Source: Acanthosepion esculentum
Lineage: Eukaryota > Mollusca > Cephalopoda > Sepiida > Sepiidae
Assembly: GCA_964036315.1 (NCBI GenBank)
Contig: OZ038485.1
Coordinates: 103,619,593-103,683,592 of the forward strand
Length of the DNA stretch: 64,000 nucleotides
Direction: 5' to 3'
Every line of letters starts with the position of its first letter. Within the stretch, counting starts at the first letter, position 1. Of this stretch, positions 34,042-44,103 are shown piece by piece. Under the pieces are notes generated by a model. It ran no database searches. It had not been told where the DNA came from and saw only the letters and a list, made by a program, of their open reading frames with translations. Both the position numbers and the translations under genes were made by a program.

Positions 34042-34342
34042 ATAGTCAGTCAGTTACGTGCCATGCGTGATACACACTTAGGCGATCATGTATCTTCTGA
34101 TACATGACTGACGAGACAGATATTTTCCCCGCAGTAGTTTTCCATTTCTTTCTGCTGTAGACCAGTTGCCATCCAAGGCTATAGAACCTGGTCTGTCCTG
34201 CTATTTATCCATAGTTGGGGGGGGGGAAAGAAGAGGAGTTATACCTTTCCCAAGGGTATTAGATTCGACTGGAATTCGAACTCGGCTTTCCGATTCCTCA
34301 ATCCGAGCTGCTATCCATTACTCCATCATGCCTCCTCGTAAT
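34042..34342 (-). repeat. tRNA-derived SINE, family 1
   Basis: Minus strand: GGAGTAATGGATAGCAGC, B-box-like GAGTTCGAATTCCAGTCG (close to the tRNA consensus), CCCTTGGGAAAGGTATAAC, TTGGATGGCAACTGG and the terminal GTATCAGAAGATACATG hairpin. A G run inside replaces part of the usual AGCTATGGG linker. Confidence 0.88.
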
Positions 34343-34516
34343 ATATAGTACTGATTTACAAAAGAAAATTTCATTTTTTTAAAAATGCATGTCCCTTCAG
34401 GACATGGGCAAACATGAGTTTCAGCAAAGAGAAGGGGGAGGAGTATTGACTGGGTAATAAAAAAGCCAATCTACTCCTATTAAAAAAAAAATCAAAAGAT
34501 AAAACAATCAACAACA

Positions 34517-34519
<3 letters not shown>

Positions 34520-34564
<45 letters not shown>
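34520..34564. repeat. (TA)n microsatellite
   Basis: About 22 TA units. Confidence 0.95.
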
Positions 34565-34567
<3 letters not shown>

Positions 34568-34569
34568 TA

Positions 34570-35455
34570 TTTCCACATATCAGGAGACCTTTAGATAAGA
34601 TGCGGTCAAAAAATATAGCAAATTTTTATGAATTCCTCCTATACCCATAATATGACTGCTTATTGATTATATAAAGATGATGTTATTTGAAATGTTACTT
34701 ACTGTAACCTTAGAAAGTCAAAGTAACAAAACCGATTCTATATGTTTTTCTTACACACATCCCCTAAAAGGGAAACCATTGTTTTGTTTACGTTTCATCA
34801 TGTGATCTCATGCGAATACTGATTCTTCTCCTCCCTTCTCTCCTATATCCAAACAGTCACAAACAGTCCAGTGTACTAATGGCCATTTACTTATACTTAT
34901 AATATCGTTAATAACAGTACGATAATGTACAATAATAGTACATTCCATTGCTGTGAATGCTATCATAACTCAGCTGAGCTTGCACAGATAAAGTTGATTT
35001 TATTGATATGGAATTATTCTTTTATTATGAAGTTATGCCACTAATATATCAGGTAGAAATCAGTTTATTTGATAATGTGAATCTTTTCATGTACATTATT
35101 GGTTATCACACTGAGACCGAGGTTAGCCTGTTGACAAACATCACTCAAAATTTAAGGTTTCTATTTTAGAATTGTAGTGATCCCCAAATTTTAAGAGTGA
35201 TTTTGGGGATTTAATCTTTGGCCCTCTGTAGGTGACTTTGCTGAGCAAAAAATTTGTTCTGCTACTACATGTGACATTGATTATAGAATGATAGTATATT
35301 TGAATTTTTAAGTTGTGTTGTCATATCCTGTTATGACAACAGTAAAATTAGCCTTAACAGAAATAAAAAACAAATTTTAGCATCCTTGAAAAAATGCAGT
35401 TGGAAATTAAGTATTACCTATGAATAATGCAATGTGTTAAAAGTGTCATCTTATA
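34570..35455. other. Intron sequence without recognisable feature
   Basis: No open frame and no repeat family recognised. Confidence 0.5.
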
Positions 35456-35460
35456 TGCAG

Positions 35461-35461
<1 letters not shown>

Positions 35462-35492
<31 letters not shown>
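35462..35492. repeat. (TA)n microsatellite
   Basis: About 15 TA units, 50 bp downstream of the donor of the SUEL-like exon. Confidence 0.95.
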
Positions 35493-35495
<3 letters not shown>

Positions 35496-35543
35496 TATAG
35501 TGAGACATTGCTTCCAGATAAATTATATATGAAAATTATTTAC

Positions 35544-35765
35544 CTGGTACACATCCATATGCAATGTAAGTGTCCTGTGGTAGTTGTCTGCAGACAGTAG
35601 GTATGCTGCATGACTTTTCCATGTTGCACATCACCTTTAATTCTTTCAGACAGTTTGGGTGGTGATCATTGATTTCATGACTCAGTAATTTGTGTACAAA
35701 AATCACACTTGTATTTGTACATCTCAAGTTAGTGTCTTCAATACTAGCTGAACAAAATGTCGATC
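35544..35765 (-). CDS. Exon encoding a SUEL-type lectin-like domain
   Basis: A 222-bp exon, TTTTCTTTTCAG acceptor and CCAG/GTAAAT donor, phase 1 on both sides. It encodes 73 full codons: STFCSASIEDTNLRC, TNTSVIFVHKLLSHEIND, then HHPNCLKELKVMC, NMEKSCSIPTVCRQL and PQDTYIAYGCVP. The C-terminal order C-x6-C then K-S-C-S-I and finally D-T-Y-I-A-Y-G-C parallels the SUEL (D-galactoside/L-rhamnose-binding lectin) fold. The N-terminal half is divergent and the usual YGR and DPC motifs are not conserved, so sugar binding is doubtful. A signal-peptide exon must lie further upstream and was not identified. Confidence 0.72.
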
Positions 35766-36268
35766 CTGAAAAGAAAAGAAAATGTGGCTTATTATATAGA
35801 ACTTAACAAAATCTAGGACAAAGTAACATATAAAGTGTGGGAGAATAGGGCCTCAATGAGAAAGAGGAAAAGACAAAGCCGGAAGAATGAGTTGGGCTCA
35901 GGTGAAGGAAATTTCTTTACCCTAGAGCAGCTGAAATATCTCTTTAGAGATTTCTTTGACATTAGTCTTCTTACACTGGCAGTGAATCTGATAATTAGTA
36001 GATGGTTATGAACGTCAAGATTTCCAGAAGTCAGATTCTATTTTCAGATCTGTTTTAACATTTAAATCTATCTGGGATCTTCTTACTATGGCAGTGAATC
36101 AGAATTAAGACACATAAAAGCAATGATTATCCAAAGTTTCTGGCTTTTCTTATTCTGTCAATAAATCAAAAATATGATTTATCGATGTTGATGACAGCAG
36201 ACAAAGCAATGACATCAGATAAAATTATCCTAATCCCAAATGGTCATGCAAAGTCCAGAAAGAGCAGT

Positions 36269-36272
<4 letters not shown>

Positions 36273-36308
<36 letters not shown>
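36273..36308. repeat. (TA)n microsatellite
   Basis: About 18 TA units. Confidence 0.95.
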
Positions 36309-36311
<3 letters not shown>

Positions 36312-36540
36312 TAATAAATAAAATTAAATACCCATTTGTCTCTATTCTAAGTTTCATGGAGATTACACACACCTCAGGAGACTTAAAAACAAAATTGGAT
36401 TTATTTTCAGAAATCATATTTTTCTTATGAGACATTAATTATGATATAAACTTACTTCAGTTTGTTCATCCTTAAAAGGTGTTACTGTCTGATATAAACT
36501 TATTTCAATTTGTTTGGCTATATATATAAGATATATAGAG

Positions 36541-36930
36541 ATAAAGAGGCACAGAGGAGTAGTGGGTAGCGGCTTGGACTGAGGGATCAGAGAGCCAAGT
36601 TCAAATTCCACTTGAATCCATTACATTCACTTACATGCTAATCCTTTTCTCCCTCCAGCTATGGGTAATTAGCAGGACAGACTGGGTTCTATAGCTTTGG
36701 ATGGCAACTGGTCTAGGAGAAGAACAACTCTGAATTCAAAAGCTGTGGAAGGTTGTTTGGGGACCCTGTGGCACATAGTGCACCAGGTCTTTGTATTCAG
36801 CCCTTCAAAAAGTGGGGTTGGTTCTGCATAAAGCCTTCACCACTATAATCAAGTCATATGTGCAGGTTGTCTGGCTGTTGGTTCCTAGGAACTGAGTTGC
36901 TGACCCACATATATCGAATAAGACGGGAGA
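36541..36930 (+). repeat. tRNA-derived SINE, family 2, nearly complete
   Basis: GGCACAGAGGAGTAGTGG head, CCAAGTTCAAATTCCAC (B box), body as in family 1 to GGATGGCAACTGGTC. Then the family 2 3' half: AATTCAAAAGCTGTGGAAG, GTGGGGTTGGTTCTGCATA and GGTTGTCTGGCTGTTGG. Confidence 0.8.
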
Positions 36931-37129
36931 GTACACCATATATTAGATCATTTTTTATATAATCTGAAGTTAGATATGAATGCAAATTTTGATTTGAAAT
37001 ATATATGTGTAGTATTTTGGTTTTGAATAGGAATTTTTTTTATTACAAACCTTATTTTTGATGGGTACATGTGTTAGTGCTGATATCCCAGTGAAATTAA
37101 TATCAACTAGCATAGACCGAGAAGTACTA

Positions 37130-37235
37130 CTAAAGAAAAATGTTTCTCTACAGGGATTGAACCTGTATTCCCTTTATTTATCAGGGTAACCACTCCTATA
37201 GCCAAAATGTGCCCTTACTACTTATGTCACAGAAA
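37130..37235 (-). pseudogene. Possible tRNA-like relic
   Basis: Minus strand contains AATACAGGTTCAATCCCTG (T-arm like). The rest of the cloverleaf is not recognisable. It may be a decayed relative of the tRNA-Ser foldback. Confidence 0.25.
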
Positions 37236-37289
37236 AGCATTATGATCAGAAAATAAGAATACAGGGATGTCAACTGAAATACATGTTTT

Positions 37290-37550
37290 TTTTTTATTAA
37301 TTTTTTTTATGACTTATCAACCTTTTGCAGGTTATTTATTTGCATTGTAAGAATCTTTTGGAGATAATGATTTACTGATACAGGTCTTACTAATTAACCC
37401 ATATTTGGGGGGAGAAGAAGTGAATTCATACCCTAGGGTATTTGTGTGTAAGTGAATATAAAGAACCTGACTGGAATTGGAACTTGGCTCACTCCAATTT
37501 CCAATTCAAAGCCGTTATTCATTACACCCCACCTACATCCACACTTATAG
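37290..37550 (-). repeat. SINE family 5 without 5S head
   Basis: The minus strand runs GGATGTAGGTGGGGTGTAA, CAATTCCAGTCAGGTTC and AATACCCTAGGGTATGAATT, then AATAAATAACCTGCAAAAGG with TTGATAAGTCAT at the end. It shares body and tail with the 5S-headed copies at 39244 and 42343. Confidence 0.65.
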
Positions 37551-37807
37551 CACATAACATCTAACTTTGGGATTATCTAATAATATAAAGATAACTAAAT
37601 ATTTGTTAAAGATTTCTGCTATGTCAAATATATTGAATATCTACTAAACTATAAATACTTAGAACCATTCACTAGATTAACAATTTATTTAGAAAACTTT
37701 TTACTATAAATATATAATGTATCAAAATAGGTAAACCAAATGTTTGGTTTGGTTTGGTTTACGGCATATCAACCTCAATGGGTTATTTAATGTCGACAAG
37801 ATTTTTA

Positions 37808-37975
37808 TTGCTGATAATAATTTTTACAAAAGTGTATTGCCGGTAATATTTTAAAAAAAAATCTATTTCTGGGAATATTTTTTCTTCAAAAATGTCTAGC
37901 TGGTAATAATTTTTTCTTCAAAAATTTATTACTGATAATAATTATTTTTCCAAAAAGGTATTGCTGGTATTAAAA
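37808..37975 (+). repeat. Degenerate tandem repeat, about 4 units of 35-45 bp
   Basis: Units of TTATTGCTGGTAATAATTTT with TTCAAAAAT between, variable in length. They directly follow a short family 4 SINE tail (37740-37800). Confidence 0.6.
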
Positions 37976-37979
37976 CCTA

Positions 37980-38450
37980 TTTTTACACTTTTATAGTGTT
38001 TTGACCCAGTTTGTGTGTTGACTATTTGCCCATAGCTGGGAGCCTGACATGTGCTACCACCCCAGGTCAGGTGTGACGTGGGAACACCAGCAATTAAGAG
38101 GTAGTTCCACACTCTTCAAAACCTCCTGATCAGAGGCCTTGCTGTTGGACATAGTTCATCGTCTTACCCCAGACGCGGATGTAGTTTATCATCAAACCCA
38201 GGACAAAAACCAAATACAATGCAATATTTATTATTTACTATTTTATAAACAACTATGAAAACAAGTTTTTTATTCATAATTTTATAAAAATATTGATGAA
38301 TTAGTACATGAAAGAAACATCTAGAAAATGCATTTTTTCAAAATCTGTAATTACAGTTACTCGTCATTTATTTAAATTTTCTTGTTCATAGACATCTTTT
38401 ATACATTTATGAATAAAAATTTATTTTCATACTTACTTCTTTATTAATTA
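37980..38450. other. Unassigned sequence, locally less AT-rich
   Basis: 38040-38200 (CATAGCTGGGAGCCTGAC to CCCAGACGCGGATGTAG) is markedly less AT-rich than its surroundings and may be part of an unrecognised repeat. The remainder is plain AT-rich DNA. Confidence 0.35.
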
Positions 38451-38454
38451 CATT

Positions 38455-38720
38455 TTCTGTTTATATGTTATTTTTATAGATACAATTTATTTAAATAAAT
38501 GCTCTGTTTCTAATTAAACAGTATTAATTACATTTACCCGCCTGAATGTCTGAGAAATTTTATAGAAAATATGCATTCTCTGACAGGAATCAACCCTGTA
38601 TTCCTATATGGAAACCATCATTTGATCTGATGTGCTATACTATTTAGCTACAGAGAAGCATCTGGTTAGCAAAGTCCAAATTACTGTTTTTAAACACACA
38701 ATCTTCGACAATTTTTCTTG
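38455..38720 (-). repeat. Decayed single arm of the tRNA-Ser foldback family
   Basis: Follows the left arm of 10665-10929 in order: TTTTTATAGATACAATTTAT, AAATGCTCTGTTTCTAATTA, ACATTTACCCGCCTGAATG, TCTGACAGGAATCAACCC and CATCTGGTTAGCAAAGTCC, then the loop-like CTTGATCATATCTGCTC. The tRNA core (38576-38662, minus) has lost its A box and anticodon arm. Confidence 0.75.
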
Positions 38721-38804
38721 ATCATATCTGCTCGTGAAATGTATCTTAACATGAACAATGACCACATATAATTAAATGGATTAAGTCCGAGAATTATTTA
38801 ATAT

Positions 38805-38920
38805 ATTTTCTGTTTATACATTATTTTTATAGATACAATTTATTTAAGTAAATGCTCTGTTCTTAATTAAACAGTATTAATTACATTTACTGGCCTGAAT
38901 GTTCGAGTAATTTCAATCTG
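38805..38920. repeat. Second partial arm of the same foldback family
   Basis: TTTTTATAGATACAATTTAT, AAATGCTCTGTTCTTAATTA and ACATTTACTGGCCTGAATG, ending just before the tRNA part. Same orientation as 38455-38720, so the two are not a palindrome. Confidence 0.7.
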
Positions 38921-39243
38921 ACATGCAATACCATACCTCTTTATAAATTGATAAATGATAAACATTGCATTGTATTACTTGGTACACATTCTTAGAACGT
39001 AAATAAAAAAATTATTCTTGCAAATAAACACTAATAAATAAATAATGTTTAATAATCTTGTTGTAAATTCTCAAAGAACAAAGAAAATGTATAAATTTAC
39101 TTTTATATGCCTAGGTTTTATTAAAATTTTAATCATCACTTTTTAAAACATTACTAAAGGAATGAAACCATTCTTTTGACACACAGTTTTATTGTATGCA
39201 CAAAAGTTAGTTTACCCATTATTTTTAATGGATACATGTTTGA

Positions 39244-39363
39244 GGCTTATGGCCATATCACGTTGAAACATTGGTTCTCATCAGATCACTGAAGTTAAGC
39301 AACACCGAGCCTAGTCAGTACCTAGATGGGTAACAGCTTGAGAATACCAGATGCTTTAAGCTT
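39244..39363 (+). pseudogene. 5S rRNA-derived head
   Basis: Collinear with animal 5S rRNA over its full length: GGCCATATCACGTTGAAA, then TCAGATCACTGAAGTTAAGC (A box), GTCAGTACCTAGATGGGTAA (C box) and AGAATACCAGATGCT. Roughly four of five positions fit the consensus by eye, and G-C pairs of the stems are often lost (GGTGAC to GGTAAC). Not a functional rRNA gene. Confidence 0.85.
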
Positions 39364-39585
39364 GAATGTGCAGGTGGTGTAATGGATAATGGTTTGGAAT
39401 TGTCAATCAGTGAGACAAGTTTTAATTCCTATTGGGTTCATTATATTCACTCTGCATGCAAATAAACTTGGGAAAGGTATGAATCCACATCTCAAAAGAA
39501 AAAAAAATCATTCTTATAATCTAAAAATATTTTCTGGCTTTAAGTAATCTGAAAATGGTTGATAAGCTGTACAAAATGGATACGT
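39244..39585 (+). repeat. SINE family 5, 5S rRNA-headed
   Basis: A 5S-derived head (39244-39363) is followed without gap by a tRNA-like unit (AATGTGCAGGTGGTGTAATG, then GACAAGTTTTAATTCC as a decayed B box), the body AACTTGGGAAAGGTATGAAT and the tail ATAATCTAAAAATATTTTC with GGTTGATAAGC. Confidence 0.75.
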
Positions 39586-39959
39586 CAATTATTCCTATAA
39601 TTTACACAGGCATGTCCATATCCATTATTTGACAGACTTTCTATCCCAGCAGGCAACTATGTTTAATCTCAAGACCTGAATAGGGTGATGAATTTCAACT
39701 GAAAAGTCCTTGATTATGTCATCATGATCATTATCATAGCAACAGGCTCCTTTGTTACTTTTGTTTCGCCAGAATCTTTCAATTTAACCTTGAACAGTTT
39801 GTTCAAGTTTATAAATTCTGTACATTGTTTCAAAGATATTTTATGCTGGTTATACAAAACCAATACTATTTCTTTCCTGTTCATATTTTTATTATGACCA
39901 ATTACATTATACTTCATAACCTAGAGTAATTTCTATGACTTTCATTTATAACCAGAAGT

Positions 39960-40510
39960 AGTGTCAAAATCCTGCACTGCTGTAACACTCCTACACCATA
40001 AAACTAACAATGACCAGCTCCTCCTAAACAGAGTAGGGGGGAGAAAAAGATTGGGTAGTATCCAGACCAGCAACCAACTGACTCCCGCCAACCACGTCTT
40101 TTATCAATCCACCTGGCAATTCAGGTTTCACTCCCTGCTGCTCATCATCTCACAGATCATTGTGGTTTCAACCACTTACCCTCAGCTATGACTGCCTGCT
40201 AATATCAGCTCAACATGCTGACTATCAAACTTTGACACCTCCCAAACATTTTTGTCTTCATCTTCTGGGTACCAACTATCAGCTTCCCTGGGCTATGACT
40301 GCCAGCAAGTACAAACCCAATGCACCAACTGTCTATCAACTTTTGGCACCACTCAAGTTGCTTTGGATACACCATTGGAAAATTCGTAAACTTAAGGAAT
40401 CAGCACATATGCTAGGCCACAAAAATCTCATGAGCCAACCAAGCATAGAAATGAATACAATATGGGAACCAGTAATAAGGAGTGCCAGAGAAAAGCAATA
40501 ATAACAACAA
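39960..40510. other. Unassigned, less AT-rich stretch
   Basis: Open on the plus strand for 113 codons (40160-40501) but without a recognisable domain. Phrases such as CTATGACTGCC recur at 40188 and 40290, suggesting a decayed repeat rather than a gene. Confidence 0.35.
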
Positions 40511-40609
40511 AGTTGCAATATGAGCTCTGGTAAAAACTGCTATGATAACAGAAAAAATTGCAATATGAGCACTGGTAAAAATGGTTGCTGAAGGTTTATA
40601 ATACCCAGA

Positions 40610-40950
40610 AATTCATACACAGATGTCCTCAAGTGGATAAAGGCATTGGTTAGATCCAGTGACAGGACCCAAAGAGTGTGAGTTCAATACCCGGTTAAGG
40701 CAGTGGAGAACTTTCAGAGGGAAGAATTAACAGGAGATAACTGATAACTGACATCCATTAAACATGGCATGTGGAACTAGAACAGTCTACCCCAGTGAGT
40801 GGAATAAAGGGTTCATTTCAACATTTCAACCACCTGAAGAAGGCTGGAGCATACAACGGCCGAAACGTTGTAATAAATATGGCGACAAAGATGAGGACAA
40901 TAGTCCAAATAATGTAAATAATGTACATAATACCTCATCTCAGAAATATA
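40610..40950 (+). repeat. SINE family 3, near full length
   Basis: GTGGATAAAGGCATTGGTTAG, GTGTGAGTTCAATACCCGG (B box), GTTAAGGCAGTGGAGAAC, CACCTGAAGAAGGCTGGAG, ACAACGGCCGAAACGTTGT (a perfect 6-bp hairpin) and GATGAGGACAATAGTCC, tail GTAAATAATGTA. The 83-codon frame here is SINE. Confidence 0.85.
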
Positions 40951-41624
40951 GACAGATATTGATACCATCAACTGTCGACACATTTATGACCAACAGTCAA
41001 CTCCAGGGCATTTGAAACATCCAGATTCTTTGATTGTATTTTCCTTTTTGCTGCCAATAATAGATTTTGGCATATTTTTTATCTAAACACCTTGTTCTCA
41101 TTATCCTTGCCTTGGCCTGTGTCACTTCTTCAATCTTAATGTCGTGGGGTTCATCTAACATCGACATTCAGACCGTACAACACCACCCCCATATTTCTTT
41201 TCTTAAGCTTTAACTGTTATTATTTAGGATGCATTAAATGGTACAGTGTGGGATTACTATACACTTTGAAAATTTTCTGCAGATGACGTTTTGTACATCT
41301 TAATGTTTGTAAGCCAACTCCATGATTATCATCCAATTTTCCTAATATTAGAACTTGTCTTCCTTTACTATCAGTAAGGCAGGAAAAATATCTAAAGTTA
41401 TTTTACAAGCTAATTAATTATAAATTGACAATATCAAATTACTTTTAAAAAATACATTACCATACATTTATTAATGAACCAGAAAGAAAATAGAAAAAGA
41501 AGCATTCAGTGGGGTATTTTATGTCAAACATTTAACCAACAGCATCAAGCAGACCATTTTTAATGTCATATCCACAAAGAAAAGCCTTACATTCTTTGGT
41601 TTGCTTTTTAAGCAAATTTAGATC

Positions 41625-41820
41625 GATGTTTTTTTAAGGCTTATCAACCTTTTGCGGGTTATTTAAAGCCAGAATATATTTCTTGATTATAAAAATTTTG
41701 GGGAGATAATAACAATTTACTTATACAAGTCTTACTAATTAATCCATAGTGGAGGGAGAAGAGATGGATTCATACCTTTCCCAAGAGTATTTACATGTAA
41801 GCAAATATAATCCACTATAG
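41625..41820 (-). repeat. SINE family 5, 3' part
   Basis: The plus strand reads AAGGCTTATCAACCTTTTGC, GGGTTATTTAAAGCC, GGGGAGATAATAAC and TTTCCCAAGAGTATTTACAT: the reversed tail and body of this family. Confidence 0.7.
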
Positions 41821-41989
41821 AGAAATAGTTAGTCCAGAAAGTCATCATGAGCAACTAACTTTCTCCTTGGGACTGTAATCATTTATGGTCAAACTAAGTG
41901 ACAATATTTGATGGTATATTATATTAATTTACACCTTTTTTTATGGCTCAAAAAGTATCTGGAAGATTAATGTTTACTCATAATTGATT

Positions 41990-42343
41990 GATTATTTTAT
42001 TTTTTGTCTTATCAAGCTTCTGGAAGTTATTTAAAACAAGAAAATATTTTTAGATTGTAAATTTTAGATTGATTTTGAGATAATAATGATTTTCAGATAC
42101 AAGTCCAGTTGCTTAATCCACAGCTGGAAGGTGAAGAGGTGAATTCATAGCTTTCCCAAGAGTATTTACACGCAAGTAAATATAACGAACATGACTGGAA
42201 TTGGAACTCAGCTCTCCAATCTCCAATTCCAGCATCTGCGGATTCCCAAGTGTTCATCCATCTAGATACAGACCAGGTTCAACATTGCTTAACTTTGGTG
42301 ATCAGACAAGAATCAGTATTTCAACATGACATAACCATAAGCT
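41990..42343 (-). repeat. SINE family 5, 5S rRNA-headed, second copy
   Basis: The minus strand runs from a 5S-derived head (42343-42231) into GGAATTGGAGATTGGAGAG and GAGTTCCAATTCCAGTC (B box region), then ATACTCTTGGGAAAGCTATG and the tail AAATAACTTCCAGAAGCTTG with ATAAGAC. The tRNA A-box region present in the 39244 copy is missing. Confidence 0.75.
42231..42343 (-). pseudogene. 5S rRNA-derived head, second copy
   Basis: Minus strand: AGCTTATGGTTATGTCATG, TCTGATCACCAAAGTTAAGC (A box), GGTCTGTATCTAGATGGATG (C box) and GGGAATCCGCAGATGCT. Collinear with 5S rRNA and with the head at 39244, but with independent mutations. Confidence 0.8.
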
Positions 42344-42860
42344 AACCAAATTTAGAAAATTATAATTTATATGTATAACAGGAACAGAAAGACCCTATAA
42401 TTTTAGTGCATAATAAAAATTTCGAGACTCTATAATTTGAGATATGGAGATAATGTAATGGTTACCAATATGGGAAGCTGAGTTCAAATTCCAGGTTAGT
42501 CTATCACATTTATTTTTTGCACAAATTCCTTTGGGAAAGTTGTGAATATCTTTCTCTCTCTCTCTCTCTCTCTGCTCTATGGGTTAAATAGCAGGGTAAA
42601 CTAATTTCTTTACCTATGTGTGGCAAAATTTAAGAGAAGAAAAACTGAATTCCAAACTGTGAAGAAAGCAATGGTAAAGCACTCCACTTTCCTAAGAATG
42701 CATAGCAATTCACAGATAAATAAAAAAAAGGAATTTATGAAGAATCATGACTGTCTACGTGTTGAAAGTAAACAGCATTTAAAAAAGGAAATAAAATAAT
42801 TTCAGTGTATGATAGAAATTTAAAGATCCTATAATTTTAATGTATATACAATGAACATTG
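42340..42860. repeat. SINE family 2 fragment flanked by single minisatellite units
   Basis: 42440-42700 (+) is a diverged SINE (GAGATAATGTAATGG head, GAGTTCAAATTCCAGG, TTCCTTTGGGAAAG). On each side lie single minus-strand units resembling the 1225-2455 minisatellite: ACCCTATAATTTTAGTGC at 42393 and ATAATTTCAGTGTATGATAG at 42797. Confidence 0.55.
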
Positions 42861-42861
42861 T

Positions 42862-42865
<4 letters not shown>

Positions 42866-42894
<29 letters not shown>
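42866..42894. repeat. (TA)n microsatellite
   Basis: About 14 TA units. Confidence 0.95.
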
Positions 42895-42899
<5 letters not shown>

Positions 42900-42959
42900 T
42901 TTTTTAGTTTAAACAGTAAAATTAATACATGAACCCTGCCCTAATTCAAATGTCGTACT

Positions 42960-43500
42960 AGAGGGTAAATAGGCAAATGACATATCCACCACACCCTAGA
43001 ATTCTATTGTTTGAAAAGCATGGTAAAATTTAAGTAGGTAGAGTACACTGGCACTACACAGATCTTTTACTCATAGTGATCAACCCATGGCTCATCTCCT
43101 GTGTTATGTTCTGTGTCATCCCTGGATCCACACACTACTATATAAAATGGCATTGCAAAAAGGATGATTTCTTTTGCATATTAGTTTTTATTGAAAGAGA
43201 GGGACAAACATGGCAGCTTGGATTCTAAGAGGCAGTGGGAGGAATGACATCACAGGAATGCATGTTGCACATTGGCTCAGCATCTCTCCACATGTGGTCT
43301 TAGCTGGTCTCTAAACATGGGTGTGGGAAGCGTAGTGAAGCTTCAAAATTCTTGTGCCCTTATGTTGAATTTGGAGCATTTTCAACTTATATGCAAAACC
43401 CAGACAAAGGCAATCAGTGTCAGAATATCATGCCTATGAGGCACTCTGGCCAATCACTGACCAATTCTGGCCCTGCACTTTGCATTCTGTACCACCTGTA
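42960..43500. other. Unassigned sequence
   Basis: No gene or repeat family recognised. Confidence 0.4.
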
Positions 43501-43509
43501 ACTATACTG

Positions 43510-43895
43510 TCTATTTTAGTTGATAACAAATTTTGAATTGAACCCTTTATTCAAATAATGAGGAGATTGTTCTCATTCCATTGTTCATGAGAAGATATCT
43601 CATATCAGTTAATTCATCCTTGTGATGCCACTTGTCTCTTCCACTGAACCAGAGTTTAAAACATTTTTCCATTACCTGACCCAGGGATTGAACTCATGAC
43701 AACTAGGTAATTTAATTCTTTTTACACAAACACCTTTATCCATGAGGACAATGAAATGAGAACAATTTACTCCCAACATGGATTAAATAAAGCTTTAAGT
43801 TTCCTGGAAGGTTATTACCTGAAGAAGGTTAGAAAATACAATGGTGGAAATATTGATACCAACAACAAAGTTGAGGATACTGATCCAATGGTCAT
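43510..43895. repeat. Two head-to-head SINE family 3 pieces
   Basis: 43510-43745 on the minus strand (GATAAAGGTGTTTGTG, GAGTTCAATCCCTGGG) and 43735-43895 on the plus strand (ACCTGAAGAAGGTTAGAA, GTTGAGGATACTGATCC). The same arrangement as at 5398-5750. Confidence 0.6.
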
Positions 43896-44103
43896 AACTT
43901 TGATTTTACTAATGCTACCCTAATTTAAAAAAAGAACATAATTCTTTATAGAGAAAGTACTTTGAGAGTCTGCTAAAAACAATATTACCAACTATAAACA
44001 AACATCAAAAACATTATATTACATCATCAACTTTTATTGAATCCATTCTTATAGAATCTGACATGTTTATCTAAAGCAAATGGTATATACTTAAAAATGT
44101 TCC

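Larger units (their letters stand above)
294..35765 (-). other. Gene model: membrane receptor-like protein, five exons, 5' end missing
   Basis: Five minus-strand exons join in frame: 35765-35544, 32362-32033, 26964-26848, 15153-15078 and 450-294. Each has an AG acceptor after a pyrimidine tract and a GT donor (GTAAAT, GTAAGT, GTAAGA, GTAAGT). The first three introns split codons after base 1 and the last after base 2, and the frame is open throughout. The product reads: SUEL-lectin-like domain, CUB-like beta-sandwich, short Cys-rich stalk, one transmembrane helix, and a cytoplasmic tail of about 50 residues, that is a type I membrane protein. Symmetric phase-1 introns around the extracellular modules are typical of shuffled ectodomains. 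No signal-peptide exon was found upstream, so the model is partial at the 5' end. Introns are about 3.2, 5.1, 11.7 and 14.6 kb and are full of transposons. The family assignment is by motif only. Confidence 0.8.

Noticed and set aside
39244..39363. Functional 5S rRNA gene.
   Set aside because: Too many changes in paired positions, no terminator T-run at its 3' end, and direct fusion to a SINE body.
40336..40518. Minus-strand ORF starting MQLCCYYCFSLALLITG, considered as the missing signal-peptide exon of the receptor gene.
   Set aside because: No GT donor with the required phase follows the hydrophobic stretch, and the opposite strand is a decayed repeat-like region.
40820..40905. CTGAAGAAGGC...GGCCGAAACGTTGT in SINE family 3 looks like a hammerhead core (CTGANGA and GAAA).
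   Set aside because: No stem I can be formed with the flanks, and ACAACG/CGTTGT makes a simple 6-bp hairpin that is also kept in the other good copy (29555-29860). Treated as a hairpin, not a ribozyme.
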